A stretch of 64,000 bases of DNA. Origin: Thalassovita sp. Its GTDB lineage: Bacteria; Pseudomonadota; Alphaproteobacteria; Rhodobacterales; Rhodobacteraceae. The notes under the pieces are model-generated. The model was given only the letters and a program-made list of their open reading frames with translations, did no database searches and was not told the DNA's origin. The stretch is taken from positions 2,598,319 to 2,662,318 of the forward strand of contig CP051233.1 in assembly GCA_017792425.1 (NCBI GenBank). Direction: 5' to 3'. This document shows positions 45,723-53,245 of the stretch, one piece after another. The translations under genes and the position numbers were made by a program. Within the stretch, counting starts at the first letter, position 1. Every line of letters begins with the position of its first letter.

Positions 45723-45859
45723 CCCCCGGCTCACGCCGGTTTCGTGCCCGGATTGTCGCGTCATTTCCCGAAAACAATCCAATGCTGGCCATTTTTCGGC
45801 CAGAAAGTTCGCGTTGAATGAACGGAATTGCCCCTTGGGCTTTAGCGTCGATTGATGGA

Positions 45860-47155
45860 ATGATTAACCTGCTGCGAAATAGCGCCCGCTTCGGTCTGGG
45901 CTCGGCCCGTCGGTCCCGCCGCCCCGCGGAACCGGAAGAACAGGCCTCGCCCTCTGCCGCCGAAGCACCGGTGCCGCCGCCCGGCCCGATGCCGATCCGC
46001 CTGCAGCGGGCGCTGGATATTCCCGTCACCGACACAAGTGAAGAACAGTCCCGCCGCGAATACGTGATTTCACGCGGGCAATTCCTGGCCCGCCAGGACA
46101 TGTGGGAAGAGCTGGGCAAGGAATTGCGCAACCACGACCGCAAACGGGCGCGGACGCAGGCCGACATGCCGCTGACCGAACTGCTGTCCTATGGCGCGCG
46201 CTCTGACGTGGTGGGTCCGCTCAGCAAGCAGATCCGCGCGGGCCGCATTGACCCCACGGATATCGAAAACCTGCCCGCGCTGGATCAACTGGAATACGCG
46301 CTGGACGACAACCCCAACGACTATGGCGTCGCTTTGGTGGTTTTGCATGCCCTGCTGGACGTGGCCTGGGCCTTTCATGAAACCGAAAAACCCGGCGAAC
46401 AGACCCGTGCCAAGGCGTTCCACGCCCTGATGACCAGCGCGGCGGATATTCTGGACCGGTTTGACGCGTTCGAACAGAACAGCCCGGCCCTGGCCGCCGC
46501 GCGGTGTTCCTTGCTGCCTGCCCAGCAGGATCCGCAGTCCCGTGTCGTTGACGATTATGAAGACCTGATCGACCTCGACCCCCACAATCCCAGCCACATG
46601 CGCGCCTTCGGGCGGTTCCTGCTGCCACGCTGGTTTGGCACCTATCAGCAGCTAGAGGTGCAGGCCCGGCGCATGGCGGCGCTGACCAGCGATGTCTGGG
46701 GCGGTGGCGGCTACACGTGGACCTGTCTTGATGCGCTGCGGTTGGATTCGGACGTGCTGAAGATGCTGGATGCCGACATGTTCGTAGAGGGCATGCACGA
46801 CATCCTGAAACGCCGCCCCGACCAGCACACCGCCAACACGTTCGCCGCGTTCTGCGCCGTGTCGATGCATGCCGCACGCCTGAACGGGTCGCGCTATCGC
46901 AAGCAGCTGGAAATCCTGCGCAACGCGCTGGACTTCGTGCTGGCCGACCACCTGAGAGAGGTGCACCCCCTGATCTGGGCGCTGGCCGAGAAGGATTCGA
47001 TGGCCGAACATGACCTTGTCTACAACGAGGCGCTGGCCGAAAAGGGGCGTGGCAGCGCATTCCGCCGCATCGCACGTCACTTCGAGTCGGAAATACGCAA
47101 CGGCGCGCATGTCGTGTTCGGTGAAAAGGGCCCTCAGATCGTGCCGCGCACCTGA
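45860..47155 (+). CDS. hypothetical protein, mostly helical
   Basis: I do not recognise a family in this 431-residue protein. Residues 1-60 are basic then proline-rich (SARRSRRPAEPEEQ, PVPPPGPMP), suggesting a disordered tail. From about residue 70 the sequence is helical and resembles TPR-like solenoids (regular Ala/Leu spacing, DEYEDLIDLDPHNPSHMRAF-like segments), with a C-terminal GSAFRRIARHFESEIR. There is no signal peptide. Start choice between 45818 and 45860 is uncertain; neither has a strong ribosome-binding site. It lies between pepN and gatB, and gatB follows after 90 bases. Confidence 0.6.
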   Translation: MINLLRNSARFGLGSARRSRRPAEPEEQASPSAAEAPVPPPGPMPIRLQRALDIPVTDTSEEQSRREYVISRGQFLARQDMWEELGKELRNHDRKRARTQADMPLTELLSYGARSDVVGPLSKQIRAGRIDPTDIENLPALDQLEYALDDNPNDYGVALVVLHALLDVAWAFHETEKPGEQTRAKAFHALMTSAADILDRFDAFEQNSPALAAARCSLLPAQQDPQSRVVDDYEDLIDLDPHNPSHMRAFGRFLLPRWFGTYQQLEVQARRMAALTSDVWGGGGYTWTCLDALRLDSDVLKMLDADMFVEGMHDILKRRPDQHTANTFAAFCAVSMHAARLNGSRYRKQLEILRNALDFVLADHLREVHPLIWALAEKDSMAEHDLVYNEALAEKGRGSAFRRIARHFESEIRNGAHVVFGEKGPQIVPRT

Positions 47156-47245
47156 CCCTTGGCCGGATTACTGCTGCTTCCTCTTGCCCCTTTCGCACCC
47201 CTGTCCTAGAACGCGGATCAATTCCCGTGACAAAGGACGGATGCG

Positions 47246-48760
47246 ATGCTGGACCTGACCTATGAGACCCCGAAACCCAAAGTGATCGCAGGCGCGAAGC
47301 ACGACTGGGAACTGGTGATCGGTATGGAAGTCCATGCCCAGGTCAGTTCGAACGCGAAACTGTTCTCTGGCGCTTCCACGAAATTCGGGGCGGAACCGAA
47401 TTCCAACGTGGCCTTCGTGGACGCGGCGATGCCCGGCATGCTGCCCGTCATCAACGAATTCTGCGTCGAACAGGCGGTGCGCACCGGGCTGGGTCTGAAG
47501 GCCGACATCAACCTGTGGTCCGCTTTCGACCGCAAGAACTACTTCTACCCCGACCTGCCGCAGGGCTACCAGATTTCGCAGCTTTACCACCCCATCGTGG
47601 GTGAGGGCGAAATCCTTGTGGACATGGGACCGGGCGTGGCGCGTCTGGTCCGCATCGAACGCATCCACTTGGAACAGGACGCGGGCAAATCCGTGCATGA
47701 CATGGATCCCAACATGTCCTTCGTGGACCTGAACCGCACCGGCGTGGCCCTGATGGAAATCGTCAGCCGCCCCGACATCCGCGGCCCGGAAGAGGCCGCC
47801 GCCTACGTGACCAAGCTGCGCCAGATCCTGCGCTATCTGGGCACTTGCGACGGCAACATGCAGAACGGCAACCTGCGCGCGGACGTGAACGTGTCCATCT
47901 GCCTGCCCGGCGCCTATGAAAAATACCAGGAAACCCAGGATTTCAGCCACCTCGGCACCCGCTGCGAGATCAAGAACATGAACTCGATGCGGTTCATCCA
48001 GGCCGCCATCGAGTACGAGGCACGTCGCCAGATCGCGATTGTCGAAGCCGGTGGCAAGGTCGAACAGGAAACCCGCCTGTACGACCCGGACAAGAACGAA
48101 ACCCGCTCCATGCGGTCCAAGGAAGAGGCGCACGACTACCGCTACTTCCCCGATCCCGACCTGCTGCCGCTGGAAATCGAACAGGCTTGGGTGGACGACA
48201 TCCGCGCCAGCCTGCCCGAACTGCCGGACGAAAAAAAGGCCCGATTCATGGGCGATTTCGGCCTGTCGGAATATGACGCCAACGTGCTGACCGCCGAAGT
48301 GGCCAACGCCGCCTATTTCGAGGCCGTGGCCGCAGACGCGGGCGACGGCAAGCTGGCTGCCAACTGGGTCATCAACGAACTGTTCGGCCGTCTGAAGAAA
48401 GAAGACCACGACATCACCGAAAGCCCGGTCACACCGGCACAGCTGGCAGGTATCGTCAAGCTGATCAAGGCGGGCGATATCAGCGGCAAGATCGCAAAAG
48501 ACCTGTTCGAGATCATCTATACCGAGGGCGGCGACCCGGCCCAGATTGTCGACGCGCGCGGCATGAAGCAGGTCACTGACATGGGCGCGATCGAAACCGC
48601 CGTGGACGAGATCATCGCCGCCAACCCCGCACAGGTCGAGAAGGCCAAGCAGAACCCGAAACTGGCGGGCTGGTTCGTGGGCCAGGTCATGAAGGCCACC
48701 GGCGGCAAGGCCAACCCCGCCGCCGTGAACCAGATGATCAGCCAGAAACTGGGTCTCTGA
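47246..48760 (+). CDS. gatB: aspartyl/glutamyl-tRNA amidotransferase subunit B
   Basis: The 504-residue subunit of GatCAB binds the misacylated Glu-tRNA-Gln or Asp-tRNA-Asn and activates it with ATP. WELVIGMEVHAQVSSNAKLFSG, FDRKNYFYPDLPQGYQISQ and GVALMEIVSRPDI are the GatB signature regions, and the C-terminal 130 residues form the YqeY-type tRNA-binding tail. gatA and gatC are not in the window. A strong terminator follows. Confidence 0.97.
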   Translation: MLDLTYETPKPKVIAGAKHDWELVIGMEVHAQVSSNAKLFSGASTKFGAEPNSNVAFVDAAMPGMLPVINEFCVEQAVRTGLGLKADINLWSAFDRKNYFYPDLPQGYQISQLYHPIVGEGEILVDMGPGVARLVRIERIHLEQDAGKSVHDMDPNMSFVDLNRTGVALMEIVSRPDIRGPEEAAAYVTKLRQILRYLGTCDGNMQNGNLRADVNVSICLPGAYEKYQETQDFSHLGTRCEIKNMNSMRFIQAAIEYEARRQIAIVEAGGKVEQETRLYDPDKNETRSMRSKEEAHDYRYFPDPDLLPLEIEQAWVDDIRASLPELPDEKKARFMGDFGLSEYDANVLTAEVANAAYFEAVAADAGDGKLAANWVINELFGRLKKEDHDITESPVTPAQLAGIVKLIKAGDISGKIAKDLFEIIYTEGGDPAQIVDARGMKQVTDMGAIETAVDEIIAANPAQVEKAKQNPKLAGWFVGQVMKATGGKANPAAVNQMISQKLGL

Positions 48761-48783
48761 CGGAAAATTCCAACGGATCGGAC

Positions 48784-48825
48784 AGAGGGGGAACCGCGAC
48801 GTGCGGTTTCCCCTCTTTCTCTTTG
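48784..48825 (+). terminator. strong intrinsic terminator of gatB
   Basis: AGAGGGGGAACCGC (48784-48797) pairs with GCGGTTTCCCCTCT (48803-48816) over 14 positions with one G-T wobble and a 5-base loop, then TTCTCTTT. It lies 23 bases after the gatB stop. Confidence 0.88.
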
Positions 48826-48879
48826 CATCCTTGCCGCGCTTGGTTCTAGGTTGGCCGAGTGCCGCAGAAGGAATGCCGA

Positions 48880-49359
48880 ATGACCCACACCGCCCCGTTC
48901 TTGTCCTCGACCATGGAACTTCAGCCTGACTGGATCGACTACAACGGTCACCTGAACATGGCCTATTACAACGTGCTGATGGATCGCGGCGTGGACGAAG
49001 CGTTTGTCGTCATGGGGTTCGGGCCGGACTATGCGGAAAAGCGGCGACACACGACGTATACCGGCGATTTCCGCATCCGCTACCTGCGTGAACTGCATCT
49101 TGGCGCCAAGGTGCGCGTTGGCTTCCAACTTCTGGACAGCGACGACCGGAAATTCCACTTTGCCCAGTGGCTGTATCACGAGGACGGCTGGCTGTCCGCC
49201 ACAGGCGAAGGGGTCGCCCTGCACATCGACATGAGCGGCCCGCGCGTTGCCCCCTATCCCCCGGACGTGGCCGAGAAAGTCCAGGCCATGCTGGAGGCTC
49301 ACAAGCACCTGCCAAAACCGGATTTCGTGGGCCTGCCAATGGGCATCCGCAAACGCTGA
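48880..49359 (+). CDS. hotdog-fold acyl-CoA thioesterase
   Basis: This 159-residue protein has the 4HBT/YbgC-type active-site stretch WIDYNGHLNMAYYNVLMDRG, in which Asp and the NGH segment bind the thioester, and the later RIRYLRELHLGAKV and RKFHFAQWLYHED. Similar proteins include the betainyl-CoA thioesterase of carnitine degradation and general acyl-CoA thioesterases. GAAGGAA before the ATG at 48880 sets the start. Nothing nearby identifies the acyl group. Confidence 0.82.
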   Translation: MTHTAPFLSSTMELQPDWIDYNGHLNMAYYNVLMDRGVDEAFVVMGFGPDYAEKRRHTTYTGDFRIRYLRELHLGAKVRVGFQLLDSDDRKFHFAQWLYHEDGWLSATGEGVALHIDMSGPRVAPYPPDVAEKVQAMLEAHKHLPKPDFVGLPMGIRKR

Positions 49360-49404
49360 ACCATTCCAGCGCCAGACCCGCAGCCCCCAGAACGGAACCC
49401 CACC

Positions 49405-49749
49405 ATGCCCCAATACGAATACAGGGTGATCCCCGCGCCGACCAAAGGCAAGAAGGCCAAGGGCATCCGCGGCCCCGAAGCGCGGTTCGCCCACGCGCTG
49501 GAAGAGACGTTGAACCAGTTGGCCGCCGAAGGCTGGAACTACCTACGCGCCGAAACCCTGCCCAGCGAAGAACGGCACGGCCTCACCTCGGTCAGCACGA
49601 CCTTTCGGAACGTGCTGGTGTTTCGCCGCGCGCTCCGCGACGAACTGGCCGATTTCGCCCCGCGCTCACCGGAAACCACGCCGGCGGACGTTTCGCCTGA
49701 TCAACCTGCCGCACCAAGGCCCGACAGCGACATCGGGGCCGATGACTGA
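49405..49749 (+). CDS. DUF4177-type small protein
   Basis: The 114-residue protein starts MPQYEYRVIPAP, and LAAEGWNYLRAETLP is the second conserved stretch of DUF4177. The C-terminal 35 residues are proline/aspartate-rich and probably disordered. The domain is small and beta-rich, without known function. It follows the thioesterase by 45 bases. Confidence 0.72.
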   Translation: MPQYEYRVIPAPTKGKKAKGIRGPEARFAHALEETLNQLAAEGWNYLRAETLPSEERHGLTSVSTTFRNVLVFRRALRDELADFAPRSPETTPADVSPDQPAAPRPDSDIGADD

Positions 49750-49781
49750 TAAACGCGCCTGAAAATCGCAGGTTTTCAAAA

Positions 49782-49803
49782 GCTTGCCCTGCGGAAATAC
49801 TCA
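49782..49803 (+). repeat. decayed copy 4 of the post-stop element
   Basis: GCTTGCCC-TGCGG-AAATACTC contains CTTGCC and AAATACTC of the element seen at 88-111, 11646-11669 and 35755-35778, with an insertion between. It lies 32 bases after the DUF4177 gene, in the sense orientation, and TTGCC is answered by GGCA downstream. Confidence 0.4.
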
Positions 49804-49897
49804 AGGCAGAGATTTTCCGCCCATTTTTTCGCGTGCGCCCCTTCAACTCGGCGTCAAAAAGTCTAAACTCCACCGTCCGAGTCGAATAGGTGAACGA

Positions 49898-50521
49898 ATG
49901 GCTAAATCTGATCCCTTTGGGTTCGACATGTCGATCTCGTCGGCCAAGAAGAAAACCCAGCGCGGGCGCAGGGGCATGTCCGGCGCCTTTGAAACCTCGC
50001 AGCGGACCTGCGAACACGAAGGCTGTACCGAGGCGGGCCAATACCGCGCGCCCAAGGCTCCTGACGTGCTGGATGAATTCTTCTGGTTCTGCAAGGATCA
50101 CGTCCGCGAATATAACCAGAAATGGAGCTTCTTCGACGGCACGACCGAGGCCGAGTTGAACGCCCAGATGTCCAAGGACAAGGTCTGGGAACGCCAGACC
50201 CGCCCGATGGGCGACCCAGAGGCGCGCGCGTGGGCCCGGCTGGGCATCGAAGACCCGCACCAAGTGCTGGGCGGCAACGCCACCAAGAACCCCGGCCGTG
50301 CGGCGACCGGCAGCAAACGCCTGCCCCCGACCGAACGCCGCGCGATCGAAATCCTGGAAGCACAGGATAGCTGGACCAAGGCCGAGGTACGAAAGGCCTA
50401 CAAGAAGCTGATCAAGGTATTGCACCCGGACATGAACGGCGGCGATCGCAGCCAGGAAGAGCAATTGCAACTGGTGGTCTGGGCTTGGGACCAGATAAAG
50501 GAAAGCCGAAACTTCAAGTAA
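49898..50521 (+). CDS. J-domain protein with N-terminal zinc-ribbon-like motif
   Basis: The 207-residue protein ends in a J domain: helix II KAEVRKAYKKLIKVL followed by HPD (residues 176-178), which stimulates DnaK ATPase. The N-terminal half has CEHEGC (Cys38, Cys43) and WFCKDHV (Cys65, His68), a possible zinc site, instead of the usual glycine-rich linker. It is therefore a dedicated class III co-chaperone. The start at 49898 (MAKSDPFGFD) is the likely one. It is convergent with msrB, with a terminator between. Confidence 0.83.
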   Translation: MAKSDPFGFDMSISSAKKKTQRGRRGMSGAFETSQRTCEHEGCTEAGQYRAPKAPDVLDEFFWFCKDHVREYNQKWSFFDGTTEAELNAQMSKDKVWERQTRPMGDPEARAWARLGIEDPHQVLGGNATKNPGRAATGSKRLPPTERRAIEILEAQDSWTKAEVRKAYKKLIKVLHPDMNGGDRSQEEQLQLVVWAWDQIKESRNFK

Positions 50522-50536
50522 GACCTACCACGAATG

Positions 50537-50567
50537 AAGGGCGGGGATTTCCCTGCCCTTTCCTTTT
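50537..50567 (+). terminator. intrinsic terminator of the J-domain gene
   Basis: AGGGCGGGG (50538-50546) pairs with CCCTGCCCT (50551-50559), with one G-T wobble and loop ATTT, followed by TTCCTTTT. It starts 16 bases after the stop codon. Confidence 0.75.
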
Positions 50568-50577
50568 CGGCACAGCG

Positions 50578-51042
50578 TCACGCCGGGCGGAACACCAGCG
50601 ACACCCCGTTGATGCAATGACGCTTGCCGGTTGGTTTTGGACCGTCATCAAAGACATGCCCCAAGTGGCTGCCGCAGCGTCGGCAATGGCATTCGGTCCG
50701 CACCATGAAGAACCGGCGATCCTCTCGTGTCTCGACAGCGTTCGGCAGCGCCTGCCAGAAACTGGGCCAGCCGGTGCCGCTGTCGAATTTGTGGTCGGAC
50801 GAATACAGCGCCAGATCACAGCCCCGGCAATGATAGGTGCCCGCATCGTACAGCTTGTCCAGCGGCGACGAGCCGGCGCGTTCCGTGCCTTCCTCGCGCA
50901 TGACCTTGTATTCCAGCGAGGTCAGCATCGCCTTCCACTCGGCCTTGGTGCGGGTGACTTCGAACGCTGCGGCGGCGGGACGGGACAGGCCAAGCACGCC
51001 AAGGGCGGCACTTGCGCCAAGGGTAAAACTGCGTCGGTTCAT
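50578..51042 (-). CDS. msrB: Tat-exported peptide methionine-(R)-S-oxide reductase
   Basis: The 154-residue protein starts MNRRSFTLGASAALGVLG with a twin-arginine signal, so it acts in the periplasm. The MsrB domain has zinc cysteines Cys72/Cys75 (HCRGCDLAL) and Cys120/Cys123 (CRRCGSHLGHVFDDG) and the catalytic Cys143 in RHCINGVSLVF. It repairs methionine R-sulfoxide in exported proteins. I start at the Tat-signal methionine (51042) rather than the longer frame. It lies 176 bases downstream of the fasciclin gene in the same direction, part of the sigma-factor module. Confidence 0.9.
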   Translation of the reverse strand: MNRRSFTLGASAALGVLGLSRPAAAAFEVTRTKAEWKAMLTSLEYKVMREEGTERAGSSPLDKLYDAGTYHCRGCDLALYSSDHKFDSGTGWPSFWQALPNAVETREDRRFFMVRTECHCRRCGSHLGHVFDDGPKPTGKRHCINGVSLVFRPA

Positions 51043-51218
51043 AAGACTGGCCTTTCTGTAACGGGTTGGATCAAAGAATGCGCCCCCGGCCCTGTCGGGG
51101 CAAGCGGGGGGCGCTGCACATTTGCGCGAGTACAAGGGGATGGGTCACACAACAGCGGCAAATGTGCGATGCGGCGGCAAGGCCAATCGGGACTGCCCCT
51201 GCCGCAACAAGGCGCCGG

Positions 51219-51779
51219 TTATTGCTGGGCCGGCAGCAGAACGCGGTCAATCACATGGATGACACCGTTGGACTGGCGCACATCCGCGATCGTCACCTTG
51301 GCCTCGCGACCGTTTTCATCGGTCAGGATGATGTCGTCGCCGCGCATCCGGGCCTGCAGCGTACAGCCGCCCACGGTCGGCACCGGGTGCATGCCGCCGT
51401 CATCGGCGATCATGCCTGCGATGGCGTCGGACATGGCATTGGCCGCGACCACGTGACAGGTCAGGATCTTGGTCAGTTGGCCCTTGTTTTCATCCATCAT
51501 CAGCTGGCTCAGGCTGTCCTGAGAAATCATCGCAAAGGCGGCGTCAGTCGGGGCAAAGACCGTGAACGGACCTTCAGAATTCAGCGTATCGACCAGCCCC
51601 GCCTGCTTGACCGCAGCCACCAGGGTTTCGTGATCGGCCGAATTCACGGCGTTTTCGACAATGGTCCGGTCGGCGTACATGGGGGCGCCGCCGACCTCGG
51701 GGTTTCCGCTCGCTGCAAAGACTGCCGAGGCGGCAATCACCGTGCTGGCGGCAAGTGCGAAAGTGGTAAAACGTGTCAT
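51219..51779 (-). CDS. exported fasciclin (FAS1) domain protein
   Basis: The 186-residue protein has a signal peptide (MTRFTTFALAASTVIAASAVFA) and one FAS1 domain: TIVENAVNSADHETLVAAVKQAG, GPFTVFAPTDAAF, and GVIHVIDRVLLP at the end. It is secreted or periplasmic and may mediate adhesion or protein contact. Two TGTGACC heptamers lie upstream (51825-51831 and 51883-51889 as minus-strand sites), also present before the sigma gene. Its place next to a SigK/RskA-like pair parallels mycobacterial SigK, whose targets include fasciclin proteins. Confidence 0.9.
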   Translation of the reverse strand: MTRFTTFALAASTVIAASAVFAASGNPEVGGAPMYADRTIVENAVNSADHETLVAAVKQAGLVDTLNSEGPFTVFAPTDAAFAMISQDSLSQLMMDENKGQLTKILTCHVVAANAMSDAIAGMIADDGGMHPVPTVGGCTLQARMRGDDIILTDENGREAKVTIADVRQSNGVIHVIDRVLLPAQQ

Positions 51780-51824
51780 TTTTCGTCCTCCGGGTCATAT
51801 GTTATCCCCCGACCGTTCCGGCGG

Positions 51825-51831
51825 GGTCACA
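51825..51831 (-). promoter_or_regulatory. TGTGACC element, proximal to the fasciclin gene
   Basis: TGTGACC on the minus strand, 46 bases before the fasciclin ATG. The identical heptamer occurs at 51883-51889 and before the ECF sigma gene at 53205-53211. It may be part of a promoter read by the neighbouring sigma factor. Confidence 0.35.
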
Positions 51832-51862
51832 TACAATCACGCAAACAGGACGGGTCGAGTTT

Positions 51863-51889
51863 CACCGTCTCGGAATTTTTTCGGTCACA
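51863..51889 (-). promoter_or_regulatory. candidate ECF promoter of the fasciclin gene (TGTGACC-N15-CGGTG)
   Basis: TGTGACC (51883-51889) is followed after 15 bases on the minus strand by CGGTG (51863-51867), a spacing like that of ECF promoters. A matching arrangement, TGTGACC-N16-CGGTC, precedes the sigma gene. The assignment as -35 and -10 is inference. Confidence 0.35.
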
Positions 51890-51905
51890 GAATCGTGAGG
51901 CCGCC

Positions 51906-52604
51906 TCAGCTACGGATTTCCAGCGCCCCGGCGGCAACCACAGGCCCTGTCGGCGCGCCCGAGGGCGATCCTCCGGGTGGCTCCAGCGTAATGGCCACGG
52001 TCACGCCCGGCTGCAAAACCGGGACCAGCGCCGCTGGCACCGGAATCTGGGTCAGCCCTGGTTCCAGCATCAGCCCAACGGAAATCGGCGCGGCATCCGG
52101 GGTGGGGATCACCCAGATTTCATAGGCGCTGTCGGCCGGGAAATCGCCCTGATCGCGCCGCAACATGAAGGTTTCGCTATCCGGCGCCCAATGTGCCAGC
52201 AATACCAGCCCCCGGTCTTGCGCGACCAGATCGGCATACAGATGCGGCGCGGCGCGCTGATCGGTCAGCAACCCGGTGATATAGACGACCCAGACCAGCG
52301 CCGTCGCTGCCACCGCCCCCCCCAGATAGGGCAGCAGCGCACGCCAGAACGGGCGCGGTTCGCGTCCAAAGGCCCGCGCCTTTAACTGCAGCCAGATCTG
52401 CGGCGGCGGGGTCACGGGGGCGATCTCGTCGGCGAAACCTGCGAATTGCGCGGCCCAGGCGGCGACCTCTTGTTGCAGCGCCGGTTCGGCGGCCATCCGC
52501 GCCTCGAACCCCGCACGCTCGTCCTCGGGCAATAGGCCCAGGGCATATTCCGCCGCCGCGGCCAGATCGCCGCCGGGAAGATCGGTATCCTGCGGGCCGG
52601 TCAT
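51906..52604 (-). CDS. anti-sigma factor, RskA family
   Basis: The 232-residue protein has a cytoplasmic N-part with the RskA-type stretch ALGLLPEDERAGFEARMAAEP, one membrane helix (about residues 92-113), and a periplasmic C-domain ending with the RskA-type EPPGGSPSGAPTGPVVA. It should bind and hold the sigma factor encoded before it until an envelope signal. The ATG at 52604 overlaps the sigma stop (ATGA). A start 15 codons upstream is possible but overlaps the sigma gene more deeply. Confidence 0.85.
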   Translation of the reverse strand: MTGPQDTDLPGGDLAAAAEYALGLLPEDERAGFEARMAAEPALQQEVAAWAAQFAGFADEIAPVTPPPQIWLQLKARAFGREPRPFWRALLPYLGGAVAATALVWVVYITGLLTDQRAAPHLYADLVAQDRGLVLLAHWAPDSETFMLRRDQGDFPADSAYEIWVIPTPDAAPISVGLMLEPGLTQIPVPAALVPVLQPGVTVAITLEPPGGSPSGAPTGPVVAAGALEIRS

Positions 52605-53152
52605 GGGTTCAGGCACTCCCTTAGCTGCATCAGGCTGCGGCGCAGCCATGTGCGCACGGTGTTCAGCTTCACCCCGGTCGCCCTGGCCAGATCGGCATAG
52701 CTGATCCCATCCAGATAGGCCCCGCGCACCATCGCGGCGCGGTCCGGCGGCAGCGCCTCCAGACAGTCCTGCAACAGCCGTGCCTGGTCGCGCGCCACGG
52801 CCTGCGCCTCGGGTCCGGGGCCGGGATCGGACAATTGTTCCGCAACGTCACCGGCATCCACACCCTGCCCCCGCCGCGCCTGCTGGCGCAGCCGGTCGAT
52901 GGCGGCATTTCGGGTCACGGTAATCAACCAGGTCATCGGCGAATATCCATTGGCGCGGTATTGCCCGGCACGATCCCAGATGCGCAGGAAAACCTCTTGC
53001 AACACCTCTTCGGCCTGGGTCTGTGACTTTAACACACGCAGGCAGACGCCAAAAAGTTTCGCCGAAGTCCGATCATAAAGTGCAGCAAACGCCCGCCGGT
53101 CCCCCATCGCAACGCGGGCAATCAGCTCTTCTATTTCTTCCTGTGGCGTCAT
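52601..53152 (-). CDS. ECF RNA polymerase sigma factor (SigK-like)
   Basis: The 183-residue protein has region 2 (AALYDRTSAKLFGVCLRVL, AEEVLQEVFLRIWDRAGQY, PMTWLITVTRNAAIDRLRQ) and region 4 (LEALPPDRAAMVRGAYLDGISYADLARATGVKLNTVRTWLRRSL) of extracytoplasmic sigma factors, similar to the SigK group. It is co-translated with the RskA-like anti-sigma factor. A TGTGACC-N16-CGGTC arrangement upstream suggests self-regulation. Likely outputs are the fasciclin and MsrB genes downstream. Confidence 0.88.
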   Translation of the reverse strand: MTPQEEIEELIARVAMGDRRAFAALYDRTSAKLFGVCLRVLKSQTQAEEVLQEVFLRIWDRAGQYRANGYSPMTWLITVTRNAAIDRLRQQARRGQGVDAGDVAEQLSDPGPGPEAQAVARDQARLLQDCLEALPPDRAAMVRGAYLDGISYADLARATGVKLNTVRTWLRRSLMQLRECLNP

Positions 53153-53183
53153 GAATTGAAACGATCGCTTCCTCTTGCCCCTT

Positions 53184-53211
53184 GACCGGAATTGGTGCAG
53201 GACAGGTCACA
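53184..53211 (-). promoter_or_regulatory. candidate autoregulated promoter of the ECF sigma gene (TGTGACC-N16-CGGTC)
   Basis: TGTGACC (53205-53211) and CGGTC (53184-53188) face the sigma gene on the minus strand, about 30 bases before its ATG. They resemble the arrangement before the fasciclin gene. The site lies in the 93-base divergent region with cobS. Confidence 0.35.
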
Positions 53212-53245
53212 CATGCCGATCCGCGAAACAGAGGACAAGTCAACA

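Noticed and set aside
51780..51905. EcfG-type promoter (GGAAC-N16/17-CGTT) before the fasciclin gene
   Set aside because: GGAAC is present but no CGTT lies at the right distance.
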